Assembly (NCBI GenBank): GCA_020696855.1
Contig: JAJFMT010000017.1
Coordinates: 1 to 38,051 of the forward strand
DNA from: Pseudobdellovibrio sp.
GTDB lineage: Bacteria > Bdellovibrionota > Bdellovibrionia > Bdellovibrionales > Bdellovibrionaceae
Length of the DNA: 38,051 bases
Reading direction: 5' to 3'
Positions 13,417 to 21,946 of this stretch are shown here, piece by piece; within the stretch, counting starts at the first letter, position 1, and every line of letters begins with the position of its first letter. The position numbers and the translations under genes were made by a program. The notes under the pieces are model-generated. The model saw only the letters and a program-made list of their open reading frames with translations, searched no databases and was not told where the DNA came from.

Positions 13417-15939
13417 ATGAAACTTCCGAAGCTTTTTCGCTTAGCCTGGTTAGAACTGGTTCGCTTCAAAAGCAGCTCTGTCTTTTTAATTCTTAATTTA
13501 ACGTTAGGATTGATCGGTTTTTTTATTCTGCAGATTTTTCAGCACAGCCTGACTTTGCAGTCCGAAGAAAAAGCGCAGACGGTATTAGGCGGCGATATTT
13601 CGATTAACGCCAGAAGGGCCTTCAGTGAAGAAGAGCGCTTAAGGTGGGAATCAAAATTTAAGTATGAAGCGAAAACACAGCAGTTCTGGCTTTCAACAAT
13701 GCTTCGTAACGGTGAAGACACGCGGTTAGTAACCGTCGGCGTCTTCGACTCGCACTTTCCGCTTTACGGTAAATTTAAACTCAGTGGCCGCGATTTTACC
13801 GATGAGTCGCCGCTGATATGGGCCGATCCTGAAGTGAAAGAGAATCTTCGTTTAGAAGACGGGCAAATGATTGCCATTGGCGATAAGCAGTTTAAATTCG
13901 CCGGCACTATTGAAGAAGACCCGACGCGGTTGTTTCAGGGCCTGGGCTTTGCCCCGATTGTGATGATATCGCAGCGGTATTTTGCCGATACGAATCTTTT
14001 AAAGATGGGCAGCACCTTCAACGAAGAATGGAACTACAAACTGCCTGCCGGCACCGACACTGAACCGATAAAAAAAGAACTTTTCAATGTGGTTACAGAT
14101 CCTTCCGTGCGTATTCAAACAACCGAAGACAGCGCTTCTGATTCTAACCGGGTTTTAAAATATTTTGTCGATTACCTCGGGCTAGTGGCCCTTGTGGCGC
14201 TGGGTCTTTCGTTTCTTTGCGGAACTTATTTACTGCAGTGGACATTTCTGAATAAACGTAAAACGATTGCGATATATAAAACCCTGGGTCTCAGTAACAC
14301 GAAAATTGTGGTTCTTTACCTTGTGCAGAATTTTATTGTTTCTTTCATGGCCTGCGTGCTGAGTTACCTTGTAGTGCTGGCGCTTTTGCCGGTCTGCCAA
14401 AAACTTTTGATCGATACATTTAATTTGCCGCTTAATTTGGTTTTCAGCGCGCAAGCAACCATCATCACGTTGTCGATATCGCTGCTCGGCCCGTTTTTAA
14501 TGGTAGTGCCGCAGATCATCCAGATCGTTGATTTGCGTCCACTGATGCTTTTACAAAGTATCAAACTTGAGGGTCCCACAACTTGGGCTCACAGGCTTTG
14601 GCTTTTGTTTTCAGTTGCGGTTTTTTGGTCGCTGGCGGTCTGGCAAAGTCACTCTCTCAAAGTGGCAAGCTTATTTACGGGCTCTGTCGTGGGGCTTATC
14701 ATCGTTTTCCGTTATCTGACGCAGCTTCTTTTATTTTTGCTTGAAAAATTCAGCGTGAATCTCAGCTGGGATTTAAAGTACGCGGTAAAAGGCCTGACCC
14801 GTAAGCCGGCGTCAGCGGCGCTGGTGTTTACGACGATGAGTCTGGCCACCATGGTGCTGAGCCTGCTTCCGCACATTAAAACGTCGATTGTCAATGAAGT
14901 GCGCCCTGAAAATCAGAGCCTGATTCCGAGTTTATTTTTATTCGATGTGCAGCCGGAGCAGACCGCGGGTATTCAGCAACTGGCACAAAATATTCTGGGG
15001 CAGGATTTGTTTTACAGCCCGCTTGTCAGATCGCGGATTTTGAAAATCAACGAAGAAAAATACGAGCGCACCATTGTAGAAGGGCAATTGCAAACGCGTG
15101 AAGAAGACCAGGAAGCCCGCTTCAGAAACCGCGGCGTTAACTTAACTTACAGATCTTCACTTCAGGATTCAGAAGTGCTGGTGCGGGGAGAGTTCAACGG
15201 AATCTATGAGAAAGAAAGCGGCCTGCCGGAAATTTCGCTTGAAACTGATTATGCTGACCGGATGAAAATCAAAATCGGTGACGTTATGACGTTCGATGTA
15301 CAGGGCCTTGAAATTAAAGCCAAAGTGACAAGCCTCAGAAAAGTTAAGTGGACCAGCTTTCAGCCGAATTTTTTCATTTTGTTTCCGCAAGGTGTTTTAG
15401 AAGAAGCGCCGCAGATGTTTTTAACTTCGGTAAAAAAAGCCAACACTTCGAACATTAAAAACTTTCAAAGCCAGGTGGCCGATGGTTACAGAAATGTTTC
15501 AATTATTGATATCAACAGAACCGTAGAAAAATCTTTGAAGTACGTCGATCAAATGGCACTGGGTCTTCAGTTGATGGCATGGCTGGCTGTTATTGTGGGG
15601 CTTTTTGTGTTCATCGTACTTTTGAACACTCAGGTTAAAGAGCGACTTTATGAAATGAATCTTCTGCAGATTATGGGTGCCCCATCCGGCGAGGTGTTTA
15701 AAATAGTCAGTCTGCAATTTTTGGTTCTGCTGACCGGCTCTGTCCTTTTCGGAGTTTTATTGGGCCTGGCCATGGCGTGGGTGCTGATCAGTTACTTCTT
15801 TAAGATCGGTACAGAATTTGACGGCCAGTATCTTGTATTGCTGATTACCATTTTGTTTCCGGTCTGTGGTTTCGTTCTTTACTCGGGCCTGCGGCCTTTG
15901 AAACGCCTGAACCCGATGGATCTGATCCGTTCTTCTTAG
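13417..15939 (+). CDS. ybbP: FtsX-family ABC permease, YbbP-like
   Basis: 840 residues. Helix 1 lies at about 20-45. A periplasmic domain follows to about 245, then two groups of helices (about 250-440), a second periplasmic domain (about 480-690), and a final three-helix FtsX unit (about 705-830) ending LRPLKRLNPMDLIRSS, the common ending of this permease family. The ten-helix, two-FtsX-domain plan and length of about 800 match E. coli YbbP. It directly follows ybbA. In E. coli the same three genes are neighbours but tesA is divergent; here all three run in one direction. A link of permease and esterase to export or repair of envelope lipids is inferred. Confidence 0.9.
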   Translation: MKLPKLFRLAWLELVRFKSSSVFLILNLTLGLIGFFILQIFQHSLTLQSEEKAQTVLGGDISINARRAFSEEERLRWESKFKYEAKTQQFWLSTMLRNGEDTRLVTVGVFDSHFPLYGKFKLSGRDFTDESPLIWADPEVKENLRLEDGQMIAIGDKQFKFAGTIEEDPTRLFQGLGFAPIVMISQRYFADTNLLKMGSTFNEEWNYKLPAGTDTEPIKKELFNVVTDPSVRIQTTEDSASDSNRVLKYFVDYLGLVALVALGLSFLCGTYLLQWTFLNKRKTIAIYKTLGLSNTKIVVLYLVQNFIVSFMACVLSYLVVLALLPVCQKLLIDTFNLPLNLVFSAQATIITLSISLLGPFLMVVPQIIQIVDLRPLMLLQSIKLEGPTTWAHRLWLLFSVAVFWSLAVWQSHSLKVASLFTGSVVGLIIVFRYLTQLLLFLLEKFSVNLSWDLKYAVKGLTRKPASAALVFTTMSLATMVLSLLPHIKTSIVNEVRPENQSLIPSLFLFDVQPEQTAGIQQLAQNILGQDLFYSPLVRSRILKINEEKYERTIVEGQLQTREEDQEARFRNRGVNLTYRSSLQDSEVLVRGEFNGIYEKESGLPEISLETDYADRMKIKIGDVMTFDVQGLEIKAKVTSLRKVKWTSFQPNFFILFPQGVLEEAPQMFLTSVKKANTSNIKNFQSQVADGYRNVSIIDINRTVEKSLKYVDQMALGLQLMAWLAVIVGLFVFIVLLNTQVKERLYEMNLLQIMGAPSGEVFKIVSLQFLVLLTGSVLFGVLLGLAMAWVLISYFFKIGTEFDGQYLVLLITILFPVCGFVLYSGLRPLKRLNPMDLIRSS

Positions 15940-15977
15940 CCGGTGTTTTGAATCGCGTGACTTTTTGCCTATAGCTC

Positions 15978-15983
15978 TATAAT
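15978..15983 (+). promoter_or_regulatory. consensus -10 box almost touching the tsaC/sua5 start
   Basis: TATAAT at 15978-15983 would start transcription near 15990, only about four bases before the GTG at 15994. A weak GTGACT at 15957-15962 is the nearest -35 candidate. No Shine-Dalgarno is present, so the mRNA may be leaderless. Confidence 0.45.
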
Positions 15984-15993
15984 TTAAGCCCAA

Positions 15994-17028
15994 GTGAGCA
16001 CTGAAAAAATATCTTCAGACATTCAAGGTCAAATCACACGTGCAGCAGAACTTTTGGCTGCGGGTGACGTTGTCGGTATGCCGACAGAAACAGTTTATGG
16101 CCTGGCTGCGCGTATTGATTCAGAAGAAGCCCTTAAAAAAGTCTTCGCTGTTAAAGAGCGTCCTTTTTTTGATCCGCTGATTGTTCATGTAAACTCAATT
16201 GAAGCCGCAAAAAAATACTCTAAAGACTGGAACGAATGCTGCCAGCTTCTGGCCGAACGTTTTTGGCCGGGGCCGCTGACGCTTGTTGTTCCGAAAACCT
16301 CTGAGATCTCTGACCTGATTACTTCCGGTCTGCCGTCTGTCGGGCTTCGCTGGCCGAAGCACCCCGTAGCGCAGGCTCTGCTTGAAGCGGCTGGTGCTCC
16401 TTTAGCCGCGCCAAGCGCAAATAAATTCGGTCGAACAAGCCCGACTACCGCTGCTCATGTCAGAAGAGAATTCGGCGACTCACTGTTTGTCATCGAAGGC
16501 AGTGCCTCAGACATCGGAATTGAATCCAGTGTGGTCGGTGTAAAGCAAAACGGGTCTTCTTTTGAGCTTTCGATGTTACGTAAAGGTGCTGTTCTGCAAA
16601 GTGACATAGATCAATTACTTAAAGAGAAAAATATTTCTTATCAGTGGGTCGAAGTAACGGGTAAAAGTGAAGCTCCGGGCCGGATGAAGCACCATTATAT
16701 GCCATCAGTGCCGCTTGTAATTTGCAAAAACCCGCGCCTCACGATGGCCGAGATCAGCCAAAAACTGAAAGAGCGTTTGGCTTCGATGCCCGATGAAGTT
16801 GAAGGCGTAAAAATCATTAAACCTAAATCTGATTTGACAAAACTTCTGATATTGAATTTGTCTTCAAAGCCCGAACAGGCCGCCAGAGAGCTTTACGCAC
16901 AACTTAGGTCGGTGAGTGACCGTAAACCCGATGCTATGTGCTTTATACAATCGTCTGCCCACACAGGAGAAATGTGGGAAAGTATATTAGACAGACTGTA
17001 CAAAGCGGCTTCTTTAATTTTAGACTAA
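15994..17028 (+). CDS. L-threonylcarbamoyladenylate synthase, Sua5 type
   Basis: 344 residues. The N-terminal 200 residues are a YrdC domain: VVGMPTETVYGLAARIDS, VFAVKERPFFDPLIVHV, WPGPLTLVVPK, VGLRWPKHPVAQALLE and APLAAPSANKFGRTSPT. After GRMKHHYMPSVPL comes the C-terminal Sua5 domain, so this is the long Sua5 form, not the short TsaC form. It makes threonylcarbamoyl-AMP from Thr, bicarbonate and ATP for t6A37 in ANN-reading tRNAs, and is usually essential. The start is a GTG with no Shine-Dalgarno and a -10 box very close. The next gene begins five bases after its stop. Confidence 0.94.
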   Translation: MSTEKISSDIQGQITRAAELLAAGDVVGMPTETVYGLAARIDSEEALKKVFAVKERPFFDPLIVHVNSIEAAKKYSKDWNECCQLLAERFWPGPLTLVVPKTSEISDLITSGLPSVGLRWPKHPVAQALLEAAGAPLAAPSANKFGRTSPTTAAHVRREFGDSLFVIEGSASDIGIESSVVGVKQNGSSFELSMLRKGAVLQSDIDQLLKEKNISYQWVEVTGKSEAPGRMKHHYMPSVPLVICKNPRLTMAEISQKLKERLASMPDEVEGVKIIKPKSDLTKLLILNLSSKPEQAARELYAQLRSVSDRKPDAMCFIQSSAHTGEMWESILDRLYKAASLILD

Positions 17029-17033
17029 AGAGA

Positions 17034-17879
17034 ATGAATTTTTTTAACGAGTTGTTTTTAAATCTGCGGGCCGCGTTCAGACTTTTCAGATTTTTGATCG
17101 TTATCACTATGTTCGGTCTCAGAGCGATGTGGATTCGCATGACCACCAGCGACCCTTTATTGCAGCGTAAAAGATTAATCTTAAACGGCCGTAATACCGC
17201 AAGACTTTGTGTTAAAGCTTTTCGCGTTGAAGTCATTTGCAATAATCCGATTCCTGAAGACGAGTGTTCGCTTTTGGTCGGTAATCACATTGGTTTTATT
17301 GATATTGTCAGCCTGCAGGCCATTCGCGATGCGGTTTTCATTACCTCGCTCGAGATGAAAAACACGCCGGTGCTGGGGCAAATTTCAGAGATGGGCGGTT
17401 GCGCTTATGTCGACCGCAAAAACAGAATGGGTATTCAGCAGGAATTAAAAGGTTTGATTGACGTATTAAAACAGGAATTCCGGGTTGTTCTTTACGCTGA
17501 GTCAGTCGCTTCAAACGGCGAACAGGTTCTGCCGTTTAAGAAAACTCTAATGACAGCTGCGGGCCTTGCCGGAAAGCCGATCCGACCGTTTGTTTTTAAC
17601 TTTGCGAAAGTTAACGACGGCCCTGTTCTTTATGAGCACCGCGATTCTCTTTGCTGGTACGGAGATAATTCGTTTTTTTCTGCGATCTGGAAGTCGATGA
17701 AGCTGGATTCCGTTGCCTGCGAAATTGAGTTTTTACCTCTGATATATCCGGGTGCAGATGAAGATAGAACAACATTGGCAAACCGTGTTCACGCGGCTGT
17801 CAGTGCGAAGTACAAACCGTTTCATCCGTCGATGAATCTAGGCAGCCTTCAGCCGAACGGCAATTTTTCTACCGTTTAG
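17034..17879 (+). CDS. 1-acyl-sn-glycerol-3-phosphate acyltransferase-like protein (PlsC family)
   Basis: 281 residues from the ATG at 17034, behind AAAGAGA. One N-terminal membrane helix (about 12-32) precedes the acyltransferase domain. Block I is VGNHIGFIDI, matching NHx4D (N84, H85, D90). Block II is CAYVDRKNRMG. The block III equivalent is VVLYAESVASNGEQVLPFKK, where FPEGTRS is replaced by YAESVAS, so the Gly and Arg are not conserved. Block IV is KPIRPFVFNF. It probably transfers an acyl chain to a lysophospholipid or other glycerolipid at the inner membrane. The changed block III makes the acceptor uncertain. It is co-directional with, and nearly touches, the Sua5 gene. Confidence 0.85.
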   Translation: MNFFNELFLNLRAAFRLFRFLIVITMFGLRAMWIRMTTSDPLLQRKRLILNGRNTARLCVKAFRVEVICNNPIPEDECSLLVGNHIGFIDIVSLQAIRDAVFITSLEMKNTPVLGQISEMGGCAYVDRKNRMGIQQELKGLIDVLKQEFRVVLYAESVASNGEQVLPFKKTLMTAAGLAGKPIRPFVFNFAKVNDGPVLYEHRDSLCWYGDNSFFSAIWKSMKLDSVACEIEFLPLIYPGADEDRTTLANRVHAAVSAKYKPFHPSMNLGSLQPNGNFSTV

Positions 17880-17896
17880 ATATCGTTCTTTTTATT

Positions 17897-18559
17897 TTAA
17901 AGAATTTTTGCCGGCAATAATCCGCGAACCGAATTCCCGGCGAAAAGATTATTTTCCCCTAAGTCTTCAACAGAAAAATCCTTTTCGATGACTTTGACTT
18001 CGCCGTGATCCGGTACCGTTAGAACGCCATCGCGCAGAGCAAATCTTCGTAAGACTCCGTTAATGCATCCTGTGCTCAGTGTGGGGGTGTAAATTAGATT
18101 TTTTTCAGTGTCGTGCAAAAACAAATTAAAGCGGCTGGTTTCAACAAGCAGACCGTTTCTGACCAGTACCACGTCGTCACAACCCTCGGGCTTTGACGCC
18201 AGCAGCGCCTCCCACTGCGGCCTGTCTGCAAATTTGTACTGAGAAGCTTCGCTGACCATATCTTCGGCTTCAGAGATCATCAGCTTAACGGGGGTTGCAA
18301 CCGGCTCAAGATCTTTTATTTCAACAGTGTGTTTGTGCGGACGGACCGGATCAAACAGTACACGCACAAGGCATTCGCTCTTTACTTCAGTGTTCAGCTG
18401 TTTCGTGAGACTGTCGTAAATAGTACCAATGTCTTCACGGCTGACTTTCGAATTCAGATGACGGTAAGTTTCAAAAACGCGGTCCGCGTGAAACTCGCGC
18501 AAATAAATTTCGCCGTTTTTATAAAGAAAAGTGTCCAGAATTTTATTAAAAGCTGGCAT
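17897..18559 (-). CDS. pabC: class IV aminotransferase-fold enzyme, likely aminodeoxychorismate lyase
   Basis: 220 residues, shorter than E. coli PabC (269). It has the PLP class IV fold: FLYKNGEIYLREFHADRVFE, the lysine-bearing segment YKFADRPQWEALL, CDDVVLVRNGLLVETSRFNLFL, and LSTGCINGVLRRFAL. Class IV includes branched-chain aminotransferase, D-amino acid aminotransferase and aminodeoxychorismate lyase. I choose the last because the gene overlaps pabB by 14 bases and follows pabA. It would release pyruvate from 4-amino-4-deoxychorismate to give p-aminobenzoate for folate. Confidence 0.85.
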   Translation of the reverse strand: MPAFNKILDTFLYKNGEIYLREFHADRVFETYRHLNSKVSREDIGTIYDSLTKQLNTEVKSECLVRVLFDPVRPHKHTVEIKDLEPVATPVKLMISEAEDMVSEASQYKFADRPQWEALLASKPEGCDDVVLVRNGLLVETSRFNLFLHDTEKNLIYTPTLSTGCINGVLRRFALRDGVLTVPDHGEVKVIEKDFSVEDLGENNLFAGNSVRGLLPAKIL

Positions 18560-19646
18560 TTATTCTTCCTGTTTTCAAAATGAATTCGGACCATTCTTTT
18601 TCGGCATCAGAATCATAAACAATTCCGCAACCGGCATGATAGTAAAGTGAATTATCATGTTTGATAAATGTGCGAATGGCCAAGTTCAGACAAAATTCGC
18701 TGCCCATCCACCAGCCGATGGTTCCTGTATAGACTTGCCGTTTGTATGTTTCCAGTTCAGAAATCAATATTAAACTTTCAAGTTTCGGGCAGCCCGAGAT
18801 AGAGCCGCCGGGCAAAACGCAATCCAGAATTTCCGGGAGCGACTTGTCGGTTTCAACTTCTATTTCAGAATAAGTGTGCTGAATGTATCCCAGCTGTAAA
18901 GCGGCGCGGTGCTTTGTAACCTTAGCTTTTGATAAGGCATTTTCGGGCGCGTTTTCAATGCGGTTTAAATCATTGCGGAGCAAGTCGACGATCATCGAAA
19001 GCTCTGCATCTTCTTTGGAATCAGAAATGAGATCTTGTTCAAAGTTACGGTCACTTCTAAGACTGCCTTTAATAGGCCGGGTTATCAGCACCGAATTTTC
19101 TTTTTGCAGAAACAATTCAGGAGAAAAGCTCACTACAGTTGTGGTGTCGCTTAAAGGTAATAATGCTTTGTACTGACCGCTCAACGAAGACGAAAATTGT
19201 TTAAAAACAGATTCGGCGGTGCCGGTGCACACAGCTTTGAGCGGTGCGGTTATATTCGCCTGGTAAAGGCGCCCGGCTGCGATTTCTTTTTTGATAATAT
19301 TAACTTTTTCGATAAAAGAAGATTTTAATTCGAGCGACTGAAACTGAAACTCACTGTGGCCGGCGCTGGCCATCTCATTTAGGACGGCTGCTTCACTGAC
19401 AATTTCGAAAGTATTTAAAACAAAGACCGTGGCGGCATTGCAGGGATAAAGCGGTATCTGGCCGGAAAAATTTTTCGTCTGCGCTTCAAAGTTAATTTGT
19501 AACACCTTCATTTGCGACGGATAGCGTTTTTGAACTTGCGCCAAAAAGGAATGAAGCCCGCCGGACTCATCTGAATGAGTGCAAACAGTATAATCGTCAC
19601 TGGCCAGGAATTCAGAATTCTTGTAAAAGCAAAAAAGTTTTTTCAT
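18546..19646 (-). CDS. pabB: aminodeoxychorismate synthase component I
   Basis: 366 residues from the ATG at 19646, whose ATGA overlaps the pabA stop; a GTG three codons upstream is the alternative. The chorismate-binding core is complete: SAGRLYQANITAPL-type segment (AGRLYQANIT), ITRPIKGSLR, MIVDLLRNDLNRI, LPGGSISGCPKLESL and YTGTIGWW. The PIKGS motif with Lys is the mark of PabB, whose Lys attacks chorismate; TrpE has Ala there. It uses ammonia from PabA to turn chorismate into 4-amino-4-deoxychorismate. The N-terminal domain is about 80 residues shorter than in E. coli PabB (453). Confidence 0.9.
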   Translation of the reverse strand: MKKLFCFYKNSEFLASDDYTVCTHSDESGGLHSFLAQVQKRYPSQMKVLQINFEAQTKNFSGQIPLYPCNAATVFVLNTFEIVSEAAVLNEMASAGHSEFQFQSLELKSSFIEKVNIIKKEIAAGRLYQANITAPLKAVCTGTAESVFKQFSSSLSGQYKALLPLSDTTTVVSFSPELFLQKENSVLITRPIKGSLRSDRNFEQDLISDSKEDAELSMIVDLLRNDLNRIENAPENALSKAKVTKHRAALQLGYIQHTYSEIEVETDKSLPEILDCVLPGGSISGCPKLESLILISELETYKRQVYTGTIGWWMGSEFCLNLAIRTFIKHDNSLYYHAGCGIVYDSDAEKEWSEFILKTGRINASF

Positions 19647-20218
19647 TGCCGGCACCAGCTCTTCAGGTGTTCAAGAAATAATTCCGGTTTTTCTGTCAAA
19701 AAAGATTCCGGGTGAAACTGCACAGCCAGCCAGTTACGAAAGCTGTGCTGCACCAGCATCGGTAAATTGTCGTTGTCAGAAACAGCAACGACTTCAAACT
19801 CAGAAGTTTCAGAAACCTTGCACTGTAACGAATGATAACGGGCAATCTGCAAACCATTAAACTTAGAATACTGCGGGTGCAAAACCGAAAGTCTCGATTT
19901 CTTTCCGTGCAGAGGTGGCGTGTAAGGCAAAACACTTCCGCCTGCCAGTTCATTTAAGATTTGCATTCCAAGACAAACACCAAAAACCTTTTTTGAAGGC
20001 GTTAAATTCTGAATGAAGTTTTTTACATGTGGATAATCGTTCGGAGATTTCGGTCCAGGTGAAAGGACAATAAGATTGAAGGACTCAAAATTTATTCTAT
20101 TTTGGGACCCTACTTCCAGATCGCGATGACTCCTCACTTCAACCGAAAAAGCTGGGCTTAACCAGTTTCTTAAATTGTAGGTAAAGGAATCATCGTGATC
20201 TATCAGCAGTGCTTTCAT
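19643..20218 (-). CDS. pabA: glutamine amidotransferase, aminodeoxychorismate synthase component II
   Basis: 191 residues from the ATG at 20218 (MKALLIDHDDSFTYNLRNW); a TTG at 20230 would add four residues. This is a class I amidotransferase with the nucleophile elbow FGVCLGMQIL (Cys), an oxyanion loop LSPGPKSPNDY, and the triad end VQFHPESFLTEKPE (His, Glu). It releases ammonia from glutamine for PabB. TrpG and PabA cannot be told apart from this sequence alone, but the adjoining PabB and PabC point to folate use. It is first in the tight pabA-pabB-pabC unit and reads out of an AT-rich divergent spacer. Confidence 0.9.
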   Translation of the reverse strand: MKALLIDHDDSFTYNLRNWLSPAFSVEVRSHRDLEVGSQNRINFESFNLIVLSPGPKSPNDYPHVKNFIQNLTPSKKVFGVCLGMQILNELAGGSVLPYTPPLHGKKSRLSVLHPQYSKFNGLQIARYHSLQCKVSETSEFEVVAVSDNDNLPMLVQHSFRNWLAVQFHPESFLTEKPELFLEHLKSWCRQ

Positions 20219-20667
20219 TGAAGGGTTCAAACTATCATGCGACTGTTAAACATAGAATGTTTTCTTATTCTTCTGTTTTAGTGGGAGAGGCGATGTGAGT
20301 TTGAACTTAATGCAGCTCAAGACAAGGGACCAAAGGTCCGGGACTCACTAACTCAAGGCCACCACGAAGCTAATTAGCAATTGGGTGAACCAAACGACAA
20401 CTATTAACTTGTCGAAATGATTAAATTTTTTAGAAACAAACCCTCTTGAACTAATTAGTGCTCTCATGTAGACCCCTCTCATGATGTTGTTAATTTACAT
20501 ATGACTTATATATGTATATAATATGTAAATTATTTAAAATCAACAGCCTGTTTTTCGATTTTTTTAAAACTGGATAAAGGCCGAACGTTTTTACTTAATA
20601 ACCAATAGGCTTAACAGGCATCTATAAATTACTGGCCAATCTGTTTAGTGCTGGCCATAATGCCTGT
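20219..20667. other. AT-rich divergent regulatory spacer with several palindromes
   Basis: 449 bases with no credible gene. It holds: a nested hairpin (GTGAGT 20295-20300 with ACTCAC 20343-20348, enclosing GGACC-AAA-GGTCC at 20327-20339); twin AT palindromes GCTAATTAGC (20369-20378) and ACTAATTAGT (20450-20459); a direct repeat CTCTCAT at 20461 and 20476; and a perfect 12-base inverted repeat TAATTTACATAT (20491-20502) / ATATGTAAATTA (20521-20532). TATAAA at 20623-20628 is a possible -10 box for the gene at 20668. The left part presumably holds the pabA promoter, which I cannot place. Confidence 0.6.
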
Positions 20668-21822
20668 ATGCATAAATCCTATTTCGCCATTCTGCCAGCC
20701 GTTTTTTTGATGGGTTGTACCTCAATTACTAAAATCAGAAGCGCTCCCGTTTCTGAAATCGCTTCTTTTGATGAAGTTCCACTAATTGGTTTTACCGACA
20801 ATCAGGAAGGCGTACGTCTTGGCGGATTCAGTGCTCTGCAATTTGTTGAACGCGAAAACAATATTTTTACTTTCAAAACAGTAACTGACAGAGGCGCCAA
20901 CGCCGGCGAAACAGATGTTACAATCAAAGGAAAAAAAATAAAAGCGCGGCCTTTTTTGATTCCGGAATTTGCGCCGACAGTTGTAGAGTTCAGTTACAAC
21001 TCTGACACGAAAAAACTAACAGTGCTGAATAAAGTTCCGCTTAAAGATGAAGACGGCGATCCGTTTACTGGGTTACCGCCGAAAGCTGCCGAAGGGCAGC
21101 AGATGGAAGCCGCAGTTGATACGGATTTAGAACTTTTGGATACCGATGAAATCGGTGCGGACTCTGAAGGTTTCTGTCAGGTGGCTGAATATAAATTTGT
21201 CTCTGACGAATACGCGCCGGCGCTTTACATGTTTGATAAAAATTTAGTTTTAGAAAAGCAGTGGACTCCCGGAAAAGGTTTGCCGGTGAGCTTTCTTAAG
21301 CGCAGATTGAATCGCGGCATTGAAGGTTTAGCCTGCGATACTCAGTACGCTTATCTGATGCTGCAAAGCCCGCTTGAGGGTGAAGAGCACGTTCGTTTGG
21401 TACAGTTTGACTGGCACAATGAAACTACGGTCGCAGAATATCTGTACCCTGTTGATGCTGACCGCGCCGATAAAATCGGAGACATCGCTATCGTTAGCGG
21501 TCAGAAGTTTGTCGTCATTGAACAAAACGGGAAAGCAGGCACAGAAAAAGGCGTCAGAAATCTTTATCTGGTGGATCTGGGCAGTGCCGGCCCGGGCGGA
21601 GAATTAAAAAAAGAGTTTCTTCTGAATTTGAATTCTGTAGGCCTGCAGAACTTTGAAAAAATCGAAGGCATTACCGTTGTTGATAACAGCACAGTGGCAT
21701 TGATTGTTGATAACGACTTCGGGCTGACAGGTAACTTCGATAAGCAAAACCAAAGATACGAAACCAAGGCCGATCCGAAGTCGTACTTTGTGCTGATTCA
21801 GCTTCCTAAGCCGTTATTCTAA
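20668..21822 (+). CDS. lipoprotein of the esterase-like phytase (PF13449-type) family
   Basis: 384 residues. MHKSYFAILPAVFLMGC is a lipoprotein signal with lipobox LMGC (C17). The mature protein shows the blade pattern of the phytase-like / esterase-like family: LGGFSALQFVE, TVTDRGANAGET, DSEGFCQVAEY, LNRGIEGLACDTQYAYL, KIGDIAIVSGQKFVVIEQN, KIEGITVVDNSTVALIVDND. Acidic turns could hold calcium as in beta-propeller phytases. It could hydrolyse phosphate esters outside the inner membrane, but members are mostly uncharacterised. No Shine-Dalgarno is evident. It is transcribed away from pabA across a long palindrome-rich spacer and is followed by its own gap, so it looks monocistronic. Confidence 0.82.
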   Translation: MHKSYFAILPAVFLMGCTSITKIRSAPVSEIASFDEVPLIGFTDNQEGVRLGGFSALQFVERENNIFTFKTVTDRGANAGETDVTIKGKKIKARPFLIPEFAPTVVEFSYNSDTKKLTVLNKVPLKDEDGDPFTGLPPKAAEGQQMEAAVDTDLELLDTDEIGADSEGFCQVAEYKFVSDEYAPALYMFDKNLVLEKQWTPGKGLPVSFLKRRLNRGIEGLACDTQYAYLMLQSPLEGEEHVRLVQFDWHNETTVAEYLYPVDADRADKIGDIAIVSGQKFVVIEQNGKAGTEKGVRNLYLVDLGSAGPGGELKKEFLLNLNSVGLQNFEKIEGITVVDNSTVALIVDNDFGLTGNFDKQNQRYETKADPKSYFVLIQLPKPLF

Positions 21823-21896
21823 TCTGGCAAGCTACCGACAGTAAGCATTTGAAACAACAGAACTTTTTGAAATCCCGAAGTTCCACCAATTGCTAG

Positions 21897-21931
21897 TTGA
21901 CAAATAGTACTATTTATTTAATAGTACTATT
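21897..21931 (+). promoter_or_regulatory. promoter with two overlapping palindromic operators
   Basis: A perfect -35 TTGACA lies at 21897-21902; the best -10 at normal spacing is TAATAG (21919-21924). Two copies of the palindrome AATAGTACTATT (21903-21914 and 21920-21931) cover the spacer and the -10 area, centres 17 bases apart; the first extends to 14 bases, AAATAGTACTATTT. A repressor bound here would block RNA polymerase. The winged-helix regulator encoded at 22540-22827 is the obvious candidate. Confidence 0.75.
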
Positions 21932-21946
21932 TAAAAGGGGGTCGTA

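Noticed and set aside
18546-20218. Anthranilate synthase (TrpE/TrpG) instead of PabB/PabA
   Set aside because: The PIKGS motif with Lys fits PabB, and the third overlapping gene is a class IV PLP enzyme as in PabC; no other trp gene is nearby.
20461-20482. Pho-box-like direct repeat CTCTCAT upstream of a phytase-like gene
   Set aside because: The repeats start 15 bases apart, whereas PhoB half-sites start 11 bases apart, and the sequence fits the box only partly.
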